From CAZIVO01 sp964542765 (GTDB lineage: Bacteria > Planctomycetota > UBA1135 > UBA2386), in NCBI GenBank assembly GCA_964542765.1, contig CAZIVO010000039.1:1-26666 (forward strand): 26,666 nucleotides of DNA, in the 5' to 3' direction. The position numbers and the translations under genes were made by a program. Below are positions 20,176 to 26,666 of the stretch, in pieces (positions within the stretch are counted from its first letter, which is position 1; the number at the start of each line of letters is the position of its first letter). The notes beneath the pieces were generated by a model. That model was not told the origin of the DNA. It made no database searches and saw only the letters and a list, made by a program, of their open reading frames with translations.

Positions 20176-23112
20176 ATGGCCACAACCGTATCCCCATCCC
20201 TGGTTCGGTGCCTGTTCTTCCTGACCGGCATCGGCGGCCTGATCTACGAGGTCGTCTGGTCGCGCATGTTCTCGCTGGTTCTGGGCACCACCGTGAACGC
20301 CGTCGCTACCGTGCTCGGTGTTTTCATGGGCGGCATGGCCATCGGCAGCTGGATGCTGGGCCGCATCGCCGACCGCAAGACGATCAACGGCCTGCGGCTC
20401 TACGGTTACCTCGAACTGGCGGTCGGCCTCTATGCACTGGCCACGCCCTGGCTCCTGTCCGCGTCGAACGATCTGTACCGAGCTGCCTGGCCCTGGTTCT
20501 CGCAATCAGGTGCGGGGTTGATGTCGCTGAGGGTTCTGCTGGCCGTGGTTGTGCTGATCGTTCCCGCCGCCTTGATGGGCGGGACCCTGCCGGTGCTGAG
20601 CCGCTTCCTGGTGCAGGATCCGACGCGACCGGGCGGCGAGATCGGTGCGCTCTACGCCATCAACACGCTCGGCGCCGTCGTCGGCTGCCTGCTGACCGGC
20701 TTCTTTCTTCTGGAACTCCTCGGAGTGCAAGCCTCCCTGTGGACGGCTGCCGGCCTCAACGGGATGGTTGGCGTGGTAGCGATACTGTGCAGTTCCCGAA
20801 TCACCTCGACACGCGAACCTCGCAAAGAGGCCGCTCACACGACCTCATCAGCGCAACAGCCGAAGAACGTCAGGCTGGTGCTGATCCTCTTCGGCATCTC
20901 GGGCTGCGCGGCCCTGGCGCTCGAAGTCCTCTGGACCCGAAGCTTGATGTACTTCGTGAGCATGGACAGCTGGGCCTTCACCGCCATGCTTGCAGCCTTC
21001 CTGTGCGGGATAGGGATCGGCAGCCTGCTGATGTCCCGGCGCGCAGGACGACTCCGTTGCCCGCTGCTCACGCTGGCGATCATCGAGCTGTTGATCGGTG
21101 TCACCGCCACCCTCAGCCTGCCGCTGCTCCGCGGGATCCAGAGCAGCGAGGTGATCGGAGCATGGTCATCGCTGGCATCCGACCCCTTCACCGCCGAGAT
21201 CATCAGCAAGCTCCTCCCCTCCTTCGCCGTGATGCTCGCCCCTACCCTGTTGATGGGAGCTGCCTTTCCGGTCGTAACTCAGTTCTATGTCGGTTCCCGT
21301 GGAATCGTCGGCCGCGGCACCGGAACGCTCTATGCCCTCAACACCCTGGGATCGATCTTCGGATCACTCGGGGCGGGCTTCGTCTTGATCCCCATATTCG
21401 GTGTCGAGAAGGGAATCCTGGTGGCCGCCCTGCTCTACATGGCCATCGGCCTCATTCTCCTCACCGCTGCGCGCCCGGCGCTGCGCTGGCCGGCGATCGG
21501 CGCCGCCGCCACCGCGCTGATCGGCGTATGGCTGTTCCAGTCGACTCCCGTCGTGCAACTCGACGAAAAATTCCGCGGCCTCGAAAAAGGCGACTGGCAA
21601 CTCGTCCACCACCATGAGGGCGCCGATGCCAGCCTCGCCGTACTCGAGAATCGCAGTGGCGTGAAGGCGCTCAACATCAACGGAGTGATCACGGCCGGCG
21701 ACAACTTCATGGATCTGCAGGTGCACAGGATGCTGTCCCACCTTCCCGTGCTCCTGCACCCCGACCCCGAACGCGTCCTGGTCGTCGGCTTCGGCATGGG
21801 CTCGACCGTCTGGGGTTGTTGCCAGCATGACGTGGACCGGGTGGATGTCGTCGAGATGATCGAAGAAGAGCGCCGCGCCGCCAGATTCTTCGAGCGCATC
21901 AATCACGGAGTGCTCGATCACCCGCGGCTATCCTTCATCCACGGAGATGGCCGCAACCACCTTCTGGCGACCCGCGAACGCTACGACGTCATCTCCTTCA
22001 ACGCCGTCCATCCGCGCTATTCCGCCAACCTCTATACCGAAGATTTCTACACCATGTGCCGGGAACGCCTGACCGAGAACGGCGTGATCTGCGCGTGGAT
22101 GACCCAGAACTCACTGTCGGATGCAGCATGGCGCATGCTCTGCCGCAGCCTGACCGAGGTCTTCCCCCACTCCTCTCTGTGGTACTGCAACCCGGAGCAT
22201 TTCTGCCTCATCGGATCGCTGCAACCGCTGCGTATCGATCTGGAGAACTGGCGGCATCGCGCAATGCTCGATGATGTGAGCGAAGACCTGCGCGATTCCC
22301 ACCTCGACGACCCCTTGGTCTTGCTCGGCCGCTTCATGATGGGAACCGAGAAACTACGGGCTTACCTCGGCGACGGTCCCATGAACACCGACGACCGCCC
22401 CCGCATCGAGTTCACCGTGGCGCATCGACGGGCCGAACGCCAGATCATCGAACAACTCGTCGGTGAGCGGGAGAGCATCCTTCCGAGCCTGACATCGGTC
22501 ACCGAAGAGCAGCGCCAGCAGATCCTCGCTCAAGAAGATTGCGCGGGCTGGTTGATGCAAGGCCAGATCGAGCACTGGTATCCCCTTCCCGGGCAACCCC
22601 TCGCATCGGAAATCGCGCATCGCAAGGCCCTCTTGCGATGCCCCGACAATGAAGATGTGAGGGTCAATCTCTTCTTCTCCTCGGACCTCCTGGAACGGCT
22701 CGACTCGGCGCTGGAGAAAAACCCTCGGTCTGCATCGGCAGCCCTGAATCTCGGCCGGGTTCTGCTGGAACGTGGCGAACTCGAGCGTTGTCAGACGGTT
22801 CTCGCCAAGGCCCAGGCGAGTGAAAAAACGCACAACGAGGCCAACCGCTATCTGGCCTTCGCACTCCTTTACCTCGGCCAGCATGCACAGAGTGCCGACC
22901 TCTTCGCATCGATCCTCCAGAATACTGCGGTGCTGAGGGAGGACCCGATCACGGGAGCCATGCTTCTCTACGCCTTGGGGGTGGCACAGCAGAGGAAGGG
23001 CGAAAAACAACAATCCGCACAGATGCGGGCCGAAGCCATCAAGATGGTCCCACAGGTGCAGCAACTCTTCGAACTGCGCGAACGCTGCATTCGCACCCTG
23101 CGGACGCGCTGA
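20176..23112 (+). CDS. Giant membrane spermidine-synthase-like protein with TPR-like tail
   Basis: 978 residues from the ATG at 20176; no clear Shine-Dalgarno. The N-terminal part (about 8-455) has roughly 12 TM helices in two similar halves; FLTGIGGLIYEVVWSR (about 15-30) is echoed by FGISGCAALALEVLWTR (about 239-255), and GALYAINTLGAVVG by GTLYALNTLGSIFG. A Rossmann spermidine-synthase-like domain (about 475-665) has VVGFGMGST (536-544), the acidic VVEM strand end, HGDGRNHL, and NLYTEDFYTMCRERL. Where aminopropyltransferases have Asp, this one has SFNAVHP with N609, so polyamine synthesis is doubtful. NTDDRP follows near 737. Residues about 830-970 look like TPR helices. It is divergent from the fusion gene, 138 bp apart. 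Confidence 0.88.
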   Translation: MATTVSPSLVRCLFFLTGIGGLIYEVVWSRMFSLVLGTTVNAVATVLGVFMGGMAIGSWMLGRIADRKTINGLRLYGYLELAVGLYALATPWLLSASNDLYRAAWPWFSQSGAGLMSLRVLLAVVVLIVPAALMGGTLPVLSRFLVQDPTRPGGEIGALYAINTLGAVVGCLLTGFFLLELLGVQASLWTAAGLNGMVGVVAILCSSRITSTREPRKEAAHTTSSAQQPKNVRLVLILFGISGCAALALEVLWTRSLMYFVSMDSWAFTAMLAAFLCGIGIGSLLMSRRAGRLRCPLLTLAIIELLIGVTATLSLPLLRGIQSSEVIGAWSSLASDPFTAEIISKLLPSFAVMLAPTLLMGAAFPVVTQFYVGSRGIVGRGTGTLYALNTLGSIFGSLGAGFVLIPIFGVEKGILVAALLYMAIGLILLTAARPALRWPAIGAAATALIGVWLFQSTPVVQLDEKFRGLEKGDWQLVHHHEGADASLAVLENRSGVKALNINGVITAGDNFMDLQVHRMLSHLPVLLHPDPERVLVVGFGMGSTVWGCCQHDVDRVDVVEMIEEERRAARFFERINHGVLDHPRLSFIHGDGRNHLLATRERYDVISFNAVHPRYSANLYTEDFYTMCRERLTENGVICAWMTQNSLSDAAWRMLCRSLTEVFPHSSLWYCNPEHFCLIGSLQPLRIDLENWRHRAMLDDVSEDLRDSHLDDPLVLLGRFMMGTEKLRAYLGDGPMNTDDRPRIEFTVAHRRAERQIIEQLVGERESILPSLTSVTEEQRQQILAQEDCAGWLMQGQIEHWYPLPGQPLASEIAHRKALLRCPDNEDVRVNLFFSSDLLERLDSALEKNPRSASAALNLGRVLLERGELERCQTVLAKAQASEKTHNEANRYLAFALLYLGQHAQSADLFASILQNTAVLREDPITGAMLLYALGVAQQRKGEKQQSAQMRAEAIKMVPQVQQLFELRERCIRTLRTR

Positions 23113-23151
23113 TCGCGGGGACAGCACCACCATCGACACGGCCGAGCGAAA

Positions 23152-23193
23152 ACCCTCCGTTCAGCCTGTCAGGCTCAAGACAAGCCGGAGGGT
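23152..23193 (+). terminator. Hairpin after spermidine-synthase-like gene
   Basis: ACCCTCCG (23152-23159) pairs with CGGAGGGT (23186-23193), enclosing a second stem AGCC/GGCT. It starts 39 nt after the stop codon. It is followed by ATTTCA, not a true T-run, so intrinsic termination is only moderately supported. Confidence 0.45.
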
Positions 23194-23327
23194 ATTTCAC
23201 CGGAGCCTGAAAAATATGTAGACTGGTGGTGTCGGGACGATGCATCGGGAGATGCCGAATCTCCAACCCTGATGCCATCGTTCGACGGTTCCCCTTCTTC
23301 CCCCTTCTTTCTCCCAAGGATACCCCC

Positions 23328-24605
23328 ATGCGTACCCTCGCTCTCAGCCTCACCGGCGTAGCCGTCATCGCCTCCGGCACGGCCACCGCTCAGATTGGTC
23401 AGAAGATCGGCGCAAATGTCGATGTCCAGGCCATCATCACGACAGGCGCAGGTGCTGCCTACAATGGCTGCCTCGGTGTCACCCGTGACAAGAGTGGCAA
23501 TTACTTTGTTTCCGCCCGGCGCGACACGACAGCCGCGACTAACCCTCACATGCTCTTCGAGATCGACAAGGCGGGCAAGTTCGTCAAGGGTTACCCGATC
23601 GCAAATGCCACGCTCGCCAATACCTGGGGCTTGCGCGACCTGGCCTATGACCAAGTGTCCGACACCCTGTATGGCGGTGCCGAGCATGCGGCAACCGCCA
23701 ACAAGCTCTTCGCCTTCGACGTGAAGAACCGCAAATGGGATCCGACGAAGGACATCCCGGTCGCTGCCAGCGCTCCATCGACAACCACTCGCGCGCTTGC
23801 CTACAACCCGCTGGGTAATGGCGGCAAGGGTTCCTTCTGGTCCGGCAATTTCAGCAGCCAGCTCTGGGAGTGGGACAAGACCGGCAAACTCCTGAACACG
23901 GTCGCCGGCTGGAGCGGCGCAATCTATGGCTGTGGCTATATGCTCGGTCGTAACACGCTGGTCTGGCACGGCCAAACTGGCAGCGGTGCGCCTGGCAATC
24001 CGGGAACCTGCCTCTGGTTGATGGATGCCGCCACCGGCAAGCGGACCGGCGTTGCCTTCCTGGGCGACACGACGGTCGCTCACGCCAGCAGACCTGGCGG
24101 CGTCGCGGGCGGTTGCTCGGCAATGCTACAGACGGTCAATGGCAAGCCGCGGATGGTGATCACCACCCTGGCCCAGGCCAACACAGATACCGCCGTCAAT
24201 ATGACCTCCGACTGGCTCGTCGGCAGCAGTCGTTGCGGTGGTGGCACCCCGACCATGAGTAACACGCCACCCTACATGGGCAACGCAAACTGGAATCTCA
24301 TGCTCGAAAAAGCACACGCCAGCAGCAAGATGGCCATGGTCTGGCTCGGCGCCAAGGCCCCTGCCCCGTTCAAGCTCCCTGGCCTGATCGGCACAGGCTG
24401 CGAGATCAACATCAACCTGCCGGCCTTTGTCGAGGTCGGAGGGATCGCGGTCAATCAAGGCTCCGCCCAGTTGAAGGTGCCAATCCCCGAAGGCCTCGTC
24501 CGCGGCACCGCAGTCTTCGGACAGTGGATCGAGGTGACATCGCCGATCACCTTGCCCGTCCGCCTCTCAAGCGCCTTCGGCTTCACGGTCCAGGACGACG
24601 CCTGA
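23328..24605 (+). CDS. Exported propeller-like protein with C-terminal beta domain
   Basis: 425 residues. The start at 23328 is backed by AAGGA 7 nt upstream. Residues 1-22 are a clear signal peptide ending near TATAQ. The body (about 40-330) has repeated beta-strand segments such as LGVTRDKSGNYFVSAR, WGLRDLAYDQVSDTLYGG and TRALAYNPLGNGGKGSFWSG, in the style of an NHL- or YVTN-like beta-propeller. The last ~80 residues (GTGCEININLPAF ... LKVPIPEGLVRGTAVFGQWIEV ... LSSAFGFTV) resemble a C-terminal beta-sandwich I associate with secreted Planctomycetota proteins. No catalytic motif. Probably periplasmic or extracellular. The family is not firmly recognised. Confidence 0.8.
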   Translation: MRTLALSLTGVAVIASGTATAQIGQKIGANVDVQAIITTGAGAAYNGCLGVTRDKSGNYFVSARRDTTAATNPHMLFEIDKAGKFVKGYPIANATLANTWGLRDLAYDQVSDTLYGGAEHAATANKLFAFDVKNRKWDPTKDIPVAASAPSTTTRALAYNPLGNGGKGSFWSGNFSSQLWEWDKTGKLLNTVAGWSGAIYGCGYMLGRNTLVWHGQTGSGAPGNPGTCLWLMDAATGKRTGVAFLGDTTVAHASRPGGVAGGCSAMLQTVNGKPRMVITTLAQANTDTAVNMTSDWLVGSSRCGGGTPTMSNTPPYMGNANWNLMLEKAHASSKMAMVWLGAKAPAPFKLPGLIGTGCEININLPAFVEVGGIAVNQGSAQLKVPIPEGLVRGTAVFGQWIEVTSPITLPVRLSSAFGFTVQDDA

Positions 24606-24615
24606 TCTGAAACAA

Positions 24616-24675
24616 CTCGCTTCGGCGAGCCTTACCGCCACTGGCTCCTCACCCGACGGAGGAGTTGGTGGCGGT
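24616..24675 (+). terminator. Two hairpins directly after the propeller-like gene
   Basis: A 5-bp UUCG hairpin CTCGC-TTCG-GCGAG (24616-24629) is followed by a 17-bp stem with three G-U pairs (24634-24650 with 24659-24675, loop ACCCGACG). The sequence after it is TCTCATTTCTCTC, pyrimidine-rich rather than pure T. They probably end or protect the 3' end of the upstream transcript. Confidence 0.55.
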
Positions 24676-24708
24676 TCTCATTTCTCTCGGCTGCATCTTC
24701 GTAAACCC

Positions 24709-24747
24709 GACTCTGCGGCACAGCACCGCAGAGTCCGGCCCCTTTTT
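24709..24747 (+). terminator. Rho-independent terminator
   Basis: GACTCTGCGG (24709-24718) and CCGCAGAGTC (24726-24735) form a perfect 10-bp stem with a 7-nt loop. Seven bases later comes TTTTT (24743-24747). It lies about 100 nt after the propeller-like gene and 50 nt before the DUF4340 gene, isolating the two. Confidence 0.65.
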
Positions 24748-24797
24748 CTGGTAGCTTGACGGTCGGCCAACACCCTTACCGCAACAAACCAGACAAG

Positions 24798-25991
24798 ATG
24801 AACTCCGAACATATCACCGAGGTTCCACCGGCTCAGCACCAGAAAGCCGCCGGGATCAGCCAGGCCTGGAAAACAAACATCACGCTGGCTGGCCTCGCCT
24901 TGGCACTTGCCATACCCACCGTATGGAGCCTGGTAGGAGATGCTCGAAGCTTCACCGCCATCAAGGACATCCCCCAACTCTTTCCCGGCTTCACCAAGGA
25001 CTACACCAGCTTCGTCATACTGAGCAAGGCGGTGAACTCGCAATCAGGCGATGAAAACTCGGGAACCAACAATCCCGAGGCCTCTGAATCAACGCAGGCT
25101 GCTTTCGAAAGAACCGACACGGGTTGGGTGATTCGAGGCAACGACTTCGACGGCATACCCGCCGATGCTGTTCGCATCGAGGACGACATCCTCGGCCACC
25201 TCGCTGCCATCCGCCGGGACAATATCCACCGTGCGAATGCCGATGACGAAACCCTTGCCGGTTTCGATCTGACGGAAGCAGCCGGCATGAAAATCCAGTG
25301 CCTGGACGCCAACCAAACCGTCATGGCGGAGATGATCCTGGGCAAGGCAACCTCGGGAGGAAAATTCGGTGACGAGTTCGTTCGCGGCTATTTCGTGCGA
25401 CGGGCCGACGGCAAGGCCGTCATCGTCTATGAGCCTCCAGCCCCTGGTTACTGGGATGTCAGCGCCAACTCCAAGGACTACATCGACACCAAGATCCACG
25501 AGTTTGATGAGAGCACCATCACCAGCTTCTCCATCAAGAACCCCAAGGGCACCATCGCCTTCGAAAGGAAGGACGGGAAATGGAGCCTTGCCGCGGGGCC
25601 CGAAAACACAGGAGCTGTCCGACAAACCGAGGTCGACAAGATCGCTTCGCGCTTCGCGCTGATGCATACCGACGCCTACGACAAACCCCTTTCGAATTTC
25701 AGTCCTGCGCAACTCGCCGACTGGGGATTGCAGCCTGCAACTTGGGAAGTGAAAGCTGCCGTCGAGGGCGGAAACATCTATTCGCTCGCCATCGGCAAGA
25801 AACTGGGCGAGAACGACAACATGCACCGTGCCCTGTTCGGCGGAAATTCATTCCTGCACAAGGTCGGAGACTGGGTCATGGCGAGCTTTGATCGTGACCC
25901 CAAGGATTACTTCGACCCCCCCGCCGATGCCGTCGAGGAGGAGAGCAAACCAGGTGACAAAAAGGAGTCGGGCGACAAGAAGCAGCCGTGA
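24798..25991 (+). CDS. DUF4340-type single-pass membrane protein
   Basis: 397 residues from the ATG at 24798; a TTG start at 24756 is possible but less likely. One TM helix at about 27-47 (ITLAGLALALAIPTVWSLV) follows a short cytoplasmic N-terminus, leaving a large outer domain. The domain has the DUF4340 style: FERTDTGWVI, LADFDL-like LAGFDLTEAAGMKI, LGKATSGGKFGDEFVRGYFVRRADGKAVIVY, FERKDGKWSL, and a second LADWGLQPATWEV unit. DUF4340 proteins usually accompany gliding-type ABC transporter genes, but none is seen beside it here. The end is a Lys/Glu/Asp-rich tail (KKES, GDKK). Role unknown. Confidence 0.85.
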   Translation: MNSEHITEVPPAQHQKAAGISQAWKTNITLAGLALALAIPTVWSLVGDARSFTAIKDIPQLFPGFTKDYTSFVILSKAVNSQSGDENSGTNNPEASESTQAAFERTDTGWVIRGNDFDGIPADAVRIEDDILGHLAAIRRDNIHRANADDETLAGFDLTEAAGMKIQCLDANQTVMAEMILGKATSGGKFGDEFVRGYFVRRADGKAVIVYEPPAPGYWDVSANSKDYIDTKIHEFDESTITSFSIKNPKGTIAFERKDGKWSLAAGPENTGAVRQTEVDKIASRFALMHTDAYDKPLSNFSPAQLADWGLQPATWEVKAAVEGGNIYSLAIGKKLGENDNMHRALFGGNSFLHKVGDWVMASFDRDPKDYFDPPADAVEEESKPGDKKESGDKKQP

Positions 25992-26165
25992 GTCTCTGAC
26001 ATCACCCTGCAACCCCTCGTCACCGGCCCCTCACGGCGCCCTTGCTCGACCCGTTCGGCACTCTTCGCCCGCGCGATACCTTGATCCCGCACAACGCGCC
26101 CACAACATCCTGAAAACCGCTAGCATGGTCTTCTCTCTCCAACACCCCCCGAGCACGAAGGCCCC

Positions 26166-26666
26166 ATGAGTTCGTCGTCCAAGCTTCGCTTTCTCAGCCT
26201 CTTCTTCGGCACCGCCCTCGCTGCACTTTCAACCTTGCCGGCACAGTCCGTAGCAAAGTTGTCGCGCCCTGTGCGATGCGGCACGCCCGCCCATGTGCTC
26301 GCACGCGCCATGCCCAACGCCTCGCCGGACTGCGGCTACAAATCGACTGACCCGAAAGCTCGATACGCACCAACCTTCATCTACCAGATCCCGGTGGTCG
26401 TCCACGTCATCAAGAACAATTCCGGCAAGGGCAACATCTCCGAGGCGATGGTGAAGAGCCAGATCGACATCCTCAACGAGGACTTCCGCGCGAAGAAGGG
26501 AACCCTCGGAGGCAAGGGGTTCGACGCGATGATCCAGTTTCATCTCGCCACTCGCGATCCCAGCGGAAGCCCTACCAAGGGCATCACCGTCAGCACTAAC
26601 AACCAGTGGTACCGTGACAAGGGTAGCTACTGGAACACGCTGGCCTGGGATACCAACCGCTATCTG
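26166..26666 (+). CDS. Secreted M43-family metalloprotease, N-terminal part
   Basis: 167 residues to the right edge. The ATG at 26166 has GAAGG about 5 nt upstream. Residues 1-27 are a signal peptide (LRFLSLFFGTALAALSTLPAQ). A short linker with two cysteines follows, then IPVVVHVI (about 75-82) and a segment near 91-108 (ISEAMVKSQIDILNEDFR). These are hallmarks of the N-terminal side of M43 (pappalysin/cytophagalysin) zinc proteases. The HExxHxxGxxH zinc site would lie beyond the window, so activity cannot be judged. Probably an extracellular protease. Confidence 0.85.
   Translation, partial: MSSSSKLRFLSLFFGTALAALSTLPAQSVAKLSRPVRCGTPAHVLARAMPNASPDCGYKSTDPKARYAPTFIYQIPVVVHVIKNNSGKGNISEAMVKSQIDILNEDFRAKKGTLGGKGFDAMIQFHLATRDPSGSPTKGITVSTNNQWYRDKGSYWNTLAWDTNRYL

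Noticed and set aside
20038..20505. 156-residue N-terminal extension of the kinase-M23-aminotransferase fusion
   Set aside because: The extension has no domain, overlaps the divergent gene, and the ATG at 20037 has a good Shine-Dalgarno site.
20145..21617. Second plus-strand frame of 490 codons over the spermidine-synthase-like gene
   Set aside because: It is Arg/His/Pro-rich without membrane helices, typical of a +1/+2 shadow; the real frame has clear TM segments and a Rossmann motif.

Overview
This is a GC-rich bacterial chromosomal window with dense coding, short gaps, ATGA-type gene overlaps and many secreted proteins. The core genes (priA, rimO, bS6-bS18-bL9, pth, bL25, prs, glmU, pgsA) show a bacterium. 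The accessory set is a beta-propeller (SBBP) protein, a secreted protein ending in a beta-rich domain of the type I associate with Planctomycetota exoproteins, an M43 metalloprotease, a DUF4340 protein and a giant spermidine-synthase-like membrane protein. Together these suggest a marine or aquatic Planctomycetota-like lineage. That assignment is an inference from protein style, not proven by a marker gene.

Layout. (i) 1-2239: on the minus strand, a tRNA-Pro(GGG) with encoded CCA and its probable promoter, then the N-terminal part of an exported SBBP beta-propeller protein that runs off the left edge. (ii) 2298-3062 (+): a six-TM voltage-gated K+ channel, convergent with priA. (iii) 3087-15927 (-): a long run of fifteen co-oriented housekeeping genes. 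Read in transcription order they are rhodanese lipoprotein, glmU, prs, rplY, pth, rpsF, rpsR, rplI, rimO, pgsA, pgpA, a SpoIIE-like membrane protein, a MazG-like protein, a Nif3-like protein and priA. Five junctions are 4-nt overlaps (glmU/prs, pth/rpsF, rpsF/rpsR, pgsA/pgpA, pgpA/SpoIIE-like), so translation is probably coupled. A hairpin plus T-run after rplY and two promoter-like sites (before glmU and before pth) suggest at least two nested transcription units. (iv) 16078-16926 (+): a small secreted protein built of five copies of an unfamiliar repeat centred on GWEPFAYD. (v) 17026-20037 (-) and 20176-23112 (+): two very large divergent genes. The first is a kinase-M23-class III aminotransferase fusion; the second is a membrane protein with a spermidine-synthase fold and a TPR-like tail. 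(vi) 23328-26666 (+): an exported propeller-like protein, a DUF4340 membrane-anchored protein and the start of an M43 metalloprotease, separated by hairpins and a terminator.

How it fits together. The minus-strand cluster joins precursor supply (PRPP, UDP-GlcNAc), ribosome assembly and modification (bL25, bS6, bS18, bL9, RimO, Pth), phosphatidylglycerol synthesis (PgsA, PgpA), house-cleaning (MazG-like, Nif3-like) and replication restart (PriA). The most unusual items are the GWEPFAYD repeat protein, the three-domain fusion with an eroded M23 motif, a spermidine-synthase-like protein lacking the catalytic Asp, a SpoIIE-like protein lacking most metal ligands, tandem-repeat acidic tails on both bS6 and bL25, and a possible RNA switch in the rimO leader. 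No CRISPR array, insertion sequence, prophage or defence island is visible.
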